Shown here piece after piece: positions 1 to 6,159 of a stretch of DNA of 8,471 bases. Every line of letters starts with the position of its first letter. Within the stretch, counting starts at the first letter, position 1. The notes under the pieces are model-generated. The model was not told the origin of the DNA, ran no database searches, and saw only the letters and a list, made by a program, of their open reading frames with translations. The stretch comes from Alphaproteobacteria bacterium. GTDB lineage: Bacteria > Pseudomonadota > Alphaproteobacteria > Rickettsiales > Rickettsiaceae. The stretch is taken from contig JAHDBQ010000026.1 of NCBI GenBank assembly GCA_020630305.1, positions 1 through 8,471 on the forward strand. The letters are read 5' to 3'. Position numbers and translations under genes: made by a program.

Positions 1-207
1 GGCGACTCTTATGCCTGGAAAATAACTCCGCTTGGCAACAAACTATTTATTAAGCCTCAAGAACGAAATATTAGAACAAATATGACAATTATAACTAATA
101 AAAGAACTTATCAATTTGATATAGTGGCTAAAGAGTTATTAGAGGGGCATGAACAAGATTTAGTATATGTTATGAGATTTAACTATCCAAAAAAGCGTAG
201 GTACTAG
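1..207 (+). CDS. virB9: VirB9-like T4SS protein, 3' end only, lacking the usual C-terminal domain
   Basis: This is the last 68 codons of a gene that begins before the window; frame 1 is open to a TAG at 205-207. The peptide has hallmarks of the VirB9/TrbG/CagX N-terminal domain: W-K-I-T-P near the start, then FIKPQ, TNMTIITNKRTYQFD, and the closing VMRFNYP strand. VirB9 is a periplasmic/outer-membrane protein of the T4SS core complex, working with VirB7 and VirB10. In a standard VirB9 the YP segment is followed by a linker and a C-terminal beta domain of roughly 100 residues that contacts VirB7 and VirB10. Here the protein ends KKRRY eight residues after the MRF motif, and virB10 starts 2 nt later, so the domain cannot be present downstream in any frame. 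Rickettsiales are known to carry duplicated, shortened virB9 copies, so this is probably one of those rather than the sole VirB9. The family call is firm; the paralogue assignment is inferred. Confidence 0.8.
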   Translation, partial: GDSYAWKITPLGNKLFIKPQERNIRTNMTIITNKRTYQFDIVAKELLEGHEQDLVYVMRFNYPKKRRY

Positions 208-209
208 TT

Positions 210-1808
210 ATGTTAAAAGAACAAGATGATATAGACGTCAATGAGAATGAAGATAGTTTTGAAGAAGAAGTTCCTGAGGTAGATCAAGAGCTTTCTAAGG
301 TTGCTAGCGACCCTAAAAAAAGTATAGCAATACTTGTGGTGCTAGTGATTGGCTTTATTTATTTTATGTATAGTTCTTTTTTTTCAGAAACTGAAGTAGA
401 AAAAGCAATGCGCGAAAAAGAGCGGGATATTGCCACTCCAGCTAATGTAGTGAAACCAACAGATGTATCTGCGCTAAGTAATATTCCATCATTACCATCA
501 TTGCCAAGTCCAGGGCAGCTTGAGGATCCAAATTCTAATCCGGTACTAATTGCGAATCAGGAAAACCCTGCAGCTTCATTTGAACAAAATTTACCTGAGT
601 TACCGACAGATGCAGAAGTACTGCCAAATGCTGCAGTTCTACCCGAGGCAACCGAGCCTGAGCCAGAACTTCCTGTAGAAACTCCTCCAGCACCAGAGCC
701 TCAGCCTAGCAATCCAGTAAACCTGCCTCCATCATCTACGCCTTTGAGCTCGTTTGATCTTCAACTGCCTGATGCACCAAAGATTAGAGATCCTGAAGCT
801 GAGAAAAGAAGGAGAGCAAGGTTAAAGTCATCGATTATTTTAATTGCAGGGGTAAGGCCGCAAAAAACTGCAGAACAGCTAAAACAAGAGGCCAATTTCA
901 AAAAGCGTGGTGATATGAATCGTATGCTCGGCCGAGGGAAATTAATCGATGCGGTAGTAGAAAATGCTATTAATACTGACTTTGGCGGTGAGATTCGTGC
1001 TGTAATCAATAGGGATATATATTCTGAATGGGGGAGGAATATTTTAATTCCGAAAGGTTCGAGAATATTTGGCAATTACTCTACAGGCTTTACTGCTGGC
1101 TATGGCAGGATTCAAATAGTATGGAATAGAATTGATTTACCAACTGGTTATAGCCTAACATTTAGCGGAGCAGGAATCGATGATTTAGGCAGAAAAGGAA
1201 ATCAAGGTAGAGTTGATAATAAATTTAAGGAAAGATTTGCAAATGCAGTATTAAAATCAGCTTTAAATATTGCTATCGCTAGCGCTCTAGATGACTTAAT
1301 GCCTATTAAAACTGAAAGAAGAGAGAGTAACAAAGAGTTCTTAGCTGCGCAAAATGCATCAAATGTAGGTAATATAATTTTTTCAAAAACAATAACACCT
1401 ACATATACTGCTCAAAATCAAGCGACAGAAGCTTGTACTCAGCTGCGTTTGAACATTACGGATAAAAGCTCAAGCTTATTTAACCAGATTGATTCAGCAT
1501 GTAACACAATTTTGGCAAAACCAACTATTGCAGCAGCTGATGTAACTTCTTTAAAGAATATATTAACTTTAGCAACTAATAATGCTGCCATTACTCAGGA
1601 ATTAGATTCTATAGAAACTAGAACTGAAAAAGCGGCAAATAGTGCTGCTGATAATATAGCAGATACTACTCAGCAAATTTTAGAAGAGCAAGATTATACT
1701 CCAACTGCAACAATTGATCAAGGAACCGTGCTCAAGGTTTATGTGAATCAAGACTATATATTCCCTAAAGATGCTATTATTGGTTCAAATTCAAAGGTTA
1801 TGAAATGA
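210..1808 (+). CDS. virB10: T4SS inner-to-outer membrane bridging protein VirB10 (TrbI family)
   Basis: This 532-residue protein has the VirB10 layout. An acidic cytoplasmic N-terminus (1-36) is followed by one transmembrane segment at about 38-59, then a periplasmic proline/glutamate-rich linker (about 85-195, with PSLPSLPSP and PEPEPELPVETPPAPEPQP), then the C-terminal TrbI/VirB10 domain. That domain begins around 240 (GRGKLIDAVVENAINTDFGG) and continues through IPKGSRIFGNY, YGRIQIVWNRIDLPTG and SGAGIDDLGRKG to the closing TIDQGTVLKVYVNQDYIFP at 501-519. VirB10 spans the envelope and is thought to transmit energy from the cytoplasmic ATPases to the outer-membrane pore. A helical insertion of roughly 110 residues (about 364-480) separates the antenna region from the last strands and contains the only two cysteines, C409 and C431, which could form a disulfide in the periplasm. 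The start is supported by TAGGT about 8 nt upstream. The stop overlaps the virB11 start (ATGA). Confidence 0.96.
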   Translation: MLKEQDDIDVNENEDSFEEEVPEVDQELSKVASDPKKSIAILVVLVIGFIYFMYSSFFSETEVEKAMREKERDIATPANVVKPTDVSALSNIPSLPSLPSPGQLEDPNSNPVLIANQENPAASFEQNLPELPTDAEVLPNAAVLPEATEPEPELPVETPPAPEPQPSNPVNLPPSSTPLSSFDLQLPDAPKIRDPEAEKRRRARLKSSIILIAGVRPQKTAEQLKQEANFKKRGDMNRMLGRGKLIDAVVENAINTDFGGEIRAVINRDIYSEWGRNILIPKGSRIFGNYSTGFTAGYGRIQIVWNRIDLPTGYSLTFSGAGIDDLGRKGNQGRVDNKFKERFANAVLKSALNIAIASALDDLMPIKTERRESNKEFLAAQNASNVGNIIFSKTITPTYTAQNQATEACTQLRLNITDKSSSLFNQIDSACNTILAKPTIAAADVTSLKNILTLATNNAAITQELDSIETRTEKAANSAADNIADTTQQILEEQDYTPTATIDQGTVLKVYVNQDYIFPKDAIIGSNSKVMK

Positions 1809-2803
1809 GTTTTGCAGCGTTAGAAACATACTTATTACCATTTAAAAGCATCTTTGATGAAGATGGGGTTAATGAGGTGATGATTAATAAACCTGGCGAG
1901 ATTTGGGTGGAGAAGCAAGGCGATCAGTTTTTAGTTGAGCTAGAAGAAGTAGATGTAGATCACTTACTTGGCCTTGGAAGACTAATTGCACAATCAACTG
2001 ATCAAAAAATATCAGAGGAAAATCCGCTTCTTTCTGCTACGCTACCTAATGGATATCGTGTTCAGGTGGTTTTTCCACCTGCAACAGAACCGAATATGCC
2101 TGCATTTGCTATTCGTAAAGGATCAACTCTTAGTCTTACGCTCGATGAATATGCAAAAATGGGAGTTTTTGACGAGACATCTACAGAGAAAATAAAAGAT
2201 AAAAATATACCAATATTACGCAAATATTTGAAAGAAAAAAAGGTCAAAGAATTTATTAGCCACGCAGTGCAGTGTAAAAAAAATATTATTATCAGCGGTG
2301 GTACTTCAACAGGTAAAACAACTTTTACCAATGCAGCGCTTGCAGATATTCCAACTGATGAAAGGCTAATTACTGTAGAGGATGCGAGAGAAGTACTGTT
2401 AAATAACCATCCAAACAGAGTGCATCTTCTTGCTTCGAAAGGTGGACAAGGGCGAGCGCAAGTTACAACACAAGATTTAATTGAGGCATGTTTAAGGCTT
2501 CGTCCAGATAGAATAATTGTAGGGGAGCTACGCGGTGCGGAAGCATTTAGTTTTCTTCGCGCAATTAATACTGGTCACCCAGGTTCTATTTCAACATTGC
2601 ATGCAGATACTCCAGAAATGGCTTTAGAGCAGCTGAAGTTAATGGTGATGCAGGCGGGACTTGGCATGCCGCCTGAGGAAATTAAGAAGTATATTCATGC
2701 TGTTGTAGATGTTGTTGTGCAGCTCAAGCGTGGCAGCGGCGGAAAAAGATATGTTTCTGAGGTGTATTTTAGAGATATGGTAGATCAGAAGGAGAATGAA
2801 TAA
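1805..2803 (+). CDS. virB11: T4SS traffic ATPase VirB11
   Basis: This 332-residue protein is a complete VirB11, close to the usual length. An N-terminal domain (about 1-125) precedes the RecA-like domain. Visible motifs are Walker A GGTSTGKTT at 165-173 (K171), an Asp-box ITVEDAREVLL at 189-199, Walker B RPDRIIVGELRGAEA at 234-246 with E241, and the His-box TGHPGSISTLHAD at 256-268. All expected catalytic residues are present. VirB11 forms a cytoplasmic hexamer at the inner-membrane base of the secretion machine, powering assembly and handing substrates over with VirD4 and VirB4. The start ATG lies within the virB10 stop (ATGA at 1805-1808), with AAAGG about 7 nt before it, so translation is probably coupled. 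No defects were seen. Confidence 0.97.
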   Translation: MSFAALETYLLPFKSIFDEDGVNEVMINKPGEIWVEKQGDQFLVELEEVDVDHLLGLGRLIAQSTDQKISEENPLLSATLPNGYRVQVVFPPATEPNMPAFAIRKGSTLSLTLDEYAKMGVFDETSTEKIKDKNIPILRKYLKEKKVKEFISHAVQCKKNIIISGGTSTGKTTFTNAALADIPTDERLITVEDAREVLLNNHPNRVHLLASKGGQGRAQVTTQDLIEACLRLRPDRIIVGELRGAEAFSFLRAINTGHPGSISTLHADTPEMALEQLKLMVMQAGLGMPPEEIKKYIHAVVDVVVQLKRGSGGKRYVSEVYFRDMVDQKENE

Positions 2804-2804
2804 T

Positions 2805-4358
2805 ATGACTTTTCAAAGCATACTTAAGTTAGCACGAAATATGTTTGGGCATATGATTATCCATCCTATAGTCATTTTTCTTGTTTTGTGGTTTACGGGG
2901 TTCTTGACTTCTTTGTTTACCAAAGAATTGAAATTAATTGGCCTAGATACTACGGCAATATCAATTGCATCTAAATGGGCAAGTTGGCTTATGTCTTCAT
3001 GGACACAATTAGATTTTGTAGCCTATAATCATTTAAAAGGTAAGCTTTTATTTTCTTTGCTTGCACCGTCATTTCTTATGATTATGGTATATATAAAAAA
3101 TTGGAGTAAAATAAAGAATTTAGATTTCGTTAAACCTAAGCAATCAGTTTACGGTTCTGCCGAGTGGGCAAGTCAAGCAGATATTGATCGCGCTGATTTA
3201 AGAGCAAAACACGGCATGCTACTTGGTAAAGATTCTGGTGGATATTTTGTAGCTGATGGATTCCAGCACTCATTACTATTTGCGCCAACTGGTTCTGGTA
3301 AGGGTGTGGGTTTTGTAATACCTAATTTATTATTTTGGGATCATTCAGTAATTGTGCATGACATCAAATTAGAAAACCATCAATTAGCTAGTGGTTGGCG
3401 CGCTAAGAAGGGGCAAGAAATTTATGTTTGGGAGCCATCTAATCCAGATGGTATAACCCACTGCTACAATCCAATTGACTGGGTTAGTAAGAAGCCAGGG
3501 CAAATGGTGGATGATGTGCAAAAAATTTCTAATCTGATTATGCCAGAAAAAGATTTTTGGAATAATGAGGCTCGAAGCTTGTTCCTTGGTGTGGTACTCT
3601 ATTTAATTGCTGATGATACTAAAATTAAGTCGTTTGGTCAGGTGGTTAGAACCATGAGAAGTGACGATGTAATATATAATTTCGCAACTGTTCTAGATAC
3701 GCTTGGTGATGCGATTCATCCAGTTTCTTACATGAATATAGCTTCGTTCCTTCAAAAAGCTGATAAGGAAAGATCTGGTGTGATTTCTACTATGAACTCA
3801 TCTCTTGAACTTTGGGCAAATCCTTTGATTGATGCAGCGACAGCTTCATCTGATTTTAACATCATGGAATTTAAGAAAAAAAGAACCACGATTTTTGTGG
3901 GTCTTACCCCTGATAATATTCAGCGTCTGCAGCGATTAATGCAGATATTTTATCAGCAAGCTACTGAGTTCTTGAGCCGTAAAATGCCAGACACGAAAGA
4001 AGAGCCATATGGTGTTATGTTCTTGATGGATGAGTTTCCAACCCTTGGTAAAATGGATCAATTTAAAGCTGGTATTGCATATTTTCGTGGATATAGAGTT
4101 CGTTTGTTCCTGATTATTCAGGATACTCAGCAGCTAAAAGGAACGTATGAGGAAGCGGGTATGAACTCTTTCTTATCTAACTCAACATTTCGTATCACTT
4201 TTGCTGCGAATAATATTGAAACTGCAAATCTAATATCTCAGTTATGTGGTAATAAGACTGTAGAGCAACAATCATTTAATAAGCCTCTGTTCTTTGACTT
4301 AAATCTAGCTACCAGAACACAAAGTGTTTCCACAAGAAGTAATTCAGCTTCCACGTGA
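2805..4358 (+). CDS. virD4: T4SS coupling protein VirD4, frameshifted: membrane and ATPase portion
   Basis: VirD4 is the inner-membrane coupling ATPase that receives substrates and passes them to the VirB channel. The ATG at 2805 is preferred over the in-frame ATG at 2796, because AAGGAG at 2789-2794 lies 10 nt before the former but only 1 nt before the latter. Numbering from 2805, two N-terminal membrane segments lie at about 20-37 and 81-98. They are followed by YGSAEWA near 116-122, Walker A APTGSGKGVG at 160-169 (K166) and Walker B GVMFLMDEFPTLG at 403-415 (D409/E410). QDTQQLKGTYEEAGMNSFLSN follows in two parts at 439-459. Sequence typical of the family continues to FFDLNLATR at about 496-504. 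After that the frame drifts into an unrelated serine/threonine tail (TQSVSTRSNSAST) and stops at 4356-4358, while the true C-terminus continues in another frame. The gene would be about 590 codons if intact. The ATPase core looks complete; whether the product works is unknown. Confidence 0.93.
   Translation: MTFQSILKLARNMFGHMIIHPIVIFLVLWFTGFLTSLFTKELKLIGLDTTAISIASKWASWLMSSWTQLDFVAYNHLKGKLLFSLLAPSFLMIMVYIKNWSKIKNLDFVKPKQSVYGSAEWASQADIDRADLRAKHGMLLGKDSGGYFVADGFQHSLLFAPTGSGKGVGFVIPNLLFWDHSVIVHDIKLENHQLASGWRAKKGQEIYVWEPSNPDGITHCYNPIDWVSKKPGQMVDDVQKISNLIMPEKDFWNNEARSLFLGVVLYLIADDTKIKSFGQVVRTMRSDDVIYNFATVLDTLGDAIHPVSYMNIASFLQKADKERSGVISTMNSSLELWANPLIDAATASSDFNIMEFKKKRTTIFVGLTPDNIQRLQRLMQIFYQQATEFLSRKMPDTKEEPYGVMFLMDEFPTLGKMDQFKAGIAYFRGYRVRLFLIIQDTQQLKGTYEEAGMNSFLSNSTFRITFAANNIETANLISQLCGNKTVEQQSFNKPLFFDLNLATRTQSVSTRSNSAST
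4311..4326 (+). other. Frameshift junction inside virD4
   Basis: Upstream virD4 reads in the frame of codon 4311 (ACC AGA ACA CAA); the downstream conserved frame resumes with GTG TTT CCA CAA at 4324. Joining them needs one base skipped, meaning an insertion of 3n+1 or a deletion of 3n+2 bases relative to an intact gene. From family knowledge, roughly ten residues with a serine-glutamate-x-x-arginine-x-leucine-leucine pattern normally lie between the ATR and the PQEV. They are absent here, which favours a deletion over a single-base insertion. In the downstream frame a TAG at 4306-4308 bounds the possible junction on the left. Confidence 0.8.
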
Positions 4359-4581
4359 TGATCAGATAGTTTTGATAGAATCATTTCCACCTATCAGGTC
4401 AAAAAAAATCAAGTATTATGAAGATAAGTTCTTTACAAAAAGACTTTTGCCGCCTACATTTATACCACAGCAACAAGCCTTTGATCCAAATGCCGAAGAT
4501 AATGATTCTGGAAATGAAGAAGACGGGGATGAAGCTACAAATGAAGAGAGCTCTGCAGATATAGAAGCAGCAGCAGTATAA
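4324..4581 (+). pseudogene. virD4: Detached C-terminal segment of frameshifted virD4
   Basis: This 85-codon frame, readable from a GTG at 4324, is the missing VirD4 C-terminus rather than an independent gene. It reads VFPQEVIQLPRDDQIVLIES, then a PI-x-SKKIKYYEDKFFTKRLLPPTF stretch. This matches the known VirD4 pattern of LLPQEV, LP-x-D-x-Q-I, PI-x-x-KK-x-x-YY-x-D and F-x-x-RLL-PPT. It then ends in a strongly acidic tail of about 30 residues (DPNAEDNDSGNEEDGDEA and onwards), as in other rickettsial VirD4 proteins. It overlaps the upstream reading frame by 35 nt in the +1 frame, and no Shine-Dalgarno is seen before the GTG, so independent translation is doubtful. Conservation of this segment suggests the break is recent, or that it is a sequencing error. 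Confidence 0.85.
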
Positions 4582-4633
4582 ATTAAAGCGTGATTAATTG
4601 TATATTCTCACGTTGGGGGCAAAATAAAAGATT

Positions 4634-6028
4634 ATGAGATGCGCAACAATAGATATAGGTTATAATGCAATAAGAGCAGTTGTTTATGAAAATAACAAGC
4701 TTGGTGCACCTGAGATATTCAATAATAAATTCAAAAGTGATTTGCATACGCTGCTCAGCAATGACAGTCTTGATGTAAAACATCATACATATCTTTCAAT
4801 TCAATATCTATTGCATGTATTTAAGAACCTAAATGTTACTAGCATTAAATGCGTTGCTACTGCAGTCCTCCGCGAGCACCCAAGAGCTCAGGATTTCATT
4901 GATTACATAAAAAAACAATATGATTTTAAAGTAGAAATTCTGTCTGGAGAAGATGAGGCAAAACTTACTACTCTAGGCCTTATAAAGGGAATCCAAAATG
5001 GTAATGGTGTGGCGGCTGATCTTGGCGGTGGGAGTCTCGAACTTGCTGAAATTAATGACAATAAATTAGGTAAGCTTGGATCGTTGCAGCTTGGTACAAA
5101 GGTTATTTCATCGCTCAATATTCAGGAAGAGGATGAGATTGCAGAAATAATTAAGAACGAATTTGGTGGCAAGCAATATGATAATCTGTACTTGATAGGA
5201 GGCGCGCTACGTTTTATCGGCAGGTTTTATATTGACTTTATGCACTATCCAATCAAGAATTTGCACAATTTAGAAATAGAAACTGAAACTTTTTTATATT
5301 ATTTATCTAAGATTCAAAGCGCTAAGAAAACTGCAGAAAATAAAGCAAGAATCATTAATAATAATGCGATCTATGTTGCTAAAGCTATGATAAATACTTT
5401 TTCTCCTAAAAAAATGATTATTTCAACATATGGTTTGAAAGAAGGTGTAAGATTCCAATCACTAAGTGCCGCAGAACAGAAAAAAGACTTAGTAGAAGAA
5501 AAGGTAAGATACGCATGTGACTACACCGGGGGAAGCACTAATTTTGATGAATATCACGGTATTATCGCGTCATTACTTCCGGAAGATGAGTCTCTTAAAT
5601 ATATATTGAAGCTTGCCATTATCTTGAATTCTTTGAAGAACAGATTTGATAAGACTCTGCCACCAAAAGCAATTGCTGAGTATATTTTATCCTCAGAAAT
5701 ACCGTTTACGCATCGTGACCGGATTATGCTTGCGCTAATATTATGCTATACATCAAATTATAAGCCCGATCATGAGATTATTAAAATATCAAAAAAAATG
5801 ATTAGTAAAACTAATCATTTAACTAGTCAGATTATTGGCCATTTCTTGCGTATCGCAGAAGAAATTGATGGGCCAATTTTCACTTCTCCTTCTTTTTCAT
5901 TCTACAAGAGAGAGCATTTTCTAGAGGTCAAAACTAAAGATATCCTTCCAAGGCCAGTTTTTGAAAAAGTTTGCATTCGTTTGAAAGCAATAGCTTATGC
6001 TCAAAAAAACATGTCAGAATCTAAGTAG
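4634..6028 (+). CDS. Ppx/GppA family phosphatase (exopolyphosphatase or pppGpp phosphohydrolase)
   Basis: This 464-residue protein of the actin-like ASKHA fold hydrolyses terminal phosphate from polyphosphate and/or pppGpp; sequence alone does not separate the two. The N-terminal module shows the phosphate-binding loop DIGYNAIR (7-14), VATAVLRE (74-81), ILSGEDEA (102-109, with the acidic residues expected to activate water) and the second phosphate loop DLGGGSLEL (129-137). GGALRFIG follows at 189-196 and YGLKEG at 266-271, a typical end of the catalytic part. Residues about 290-460 form an alpha-helical C-terminal region, including FTHRDRIMLALIL at 358-370, as in alphaproteobacterial members. 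The first loop is slightly divergent: family members usually have S-N-S where this has Y-N-A. The gene follows virD4 after 52 bp, with a weak ribosome-binding site. No functional link to the T4SS is implied. Both phosphate loops are intact, so activity is plausible. Confidence 0.9.
   Translation: MRCATIDIGYNAIRAVVYENNKLGAPEIFNNKFKSDLHTLLSNDSLDVKHHTYLSIQYLLHVFKNLNVTSIKCVATAVLREHPRAQDFIDYIKKQYDFKVEILSGEDEAKLTTLGLIKGIQNGNGVAADLGGGSLELAEINDNKLGKLGSLQLGTKVISSLNIQEEDEIAEIIKNEFGGKQYDNLYLIGGALRFIGRFYIDFMHYPIKNLHNLEIETETFLYYLSKIQSAKKTAENKARIINNNAIYVAKAMINTFSPKKMIISTYGLKEGVRFQSLSAAEQKKDLVEEKVRYACDYTGGSTNFDEYHGIIASLLPEDESLKYILKLAIILNSLKNRFDKTLPPKAIAEYILSSEIPFTHRDRIMLALILCYTSNYKPDHEIIKISKKMISKTNHLTSQIIGHFLRIAEEIDGPIFTSPSFSFYKREHFLEVKTKDILPRPVFEKVCIRLKAIAYAQKNMSESK
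5796..5820 (+). repeat. Perfect 10-bp inverted repeat within the Ppx/GppA gene
   Basis: The arms aaatgattag (5796-5805) and ctaatcattt (5811-5820) are exact reverse complements around a 5-nt loop taaaa. The element lies in frame within codons for K-M-I-S-K-T-N-H and does not interrupt the gene. It may be chance in AT-rich DNA, or a weak mRNA hairpin. Confidence 0.6.
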
Positions 6029-6119
6029 TAAAATAAATAAATCTATATAGTAAATGAATATGAGTTTGCATAGCCCTGAATGGTTGATGTTAATTTTGGT
6101 TGCAATTTATGGTAATAAG

Positions 6120-6151
6120 TTTATATTTGATCATTAATCATCAAATATAAA
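6120..6151 (+). repeat. Perfect 12-bp AT-rich hairpin just before the ffh start codon
   Basis: The arms tttatatttgat (6120-6131) and atcaaatataaa (6140-6151) are exact reverse complements separated by 8 nt (cattaatc). The second arm ends 8 nt before the ffh ATG at 6160, where a ribosome-binding site should lie; no Shine-Dalgarno is visible there. There is no T-tract after the stem and almost no GC in it, so it is not a standard intrinsic terminator. It could be an operator, or an mRNA structure affecting ffh translation. The remainder of the 6029-6159 gap holds no gene and no promoter I can support. Confidence 0.7.
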
Positions 6152-6159
6152 ATTGTGAA

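Noticed and set aside
761..1075. Minus-strand open frame within virB10, and similar minus-strand frames under virB11, the Ppx/GppA gene and ffh
   Set aside because: All lie opposite well-conserved genes, have implausible compositions (rich in serine, phenylalanine and isoleucine) and lack recognisable motifs or ribosome-binding sites.
1986..2195. Second plus-strand frame inside virB11
   Set aside because: It is entirely contained in a conserved ATPase gene in another frame and has no motif or initiation signal.
4318..4330. Programmed +1 ribosomal frameshift in virD4
   Set aside because: There is no recognised slippery site or stimulatory signal, and a conserved segment appears to be missing at the junction, which frameshifting would not explain.
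4587..4611. Weak stem (agcgtga with tcacgtt) between virD4 and the Ppx/GppA gene, considered as a terminator
   Set aside because: It is only about seven pairs including one G-T wobble, has a long loop, and is followed by a G-run rather than a T-tract.
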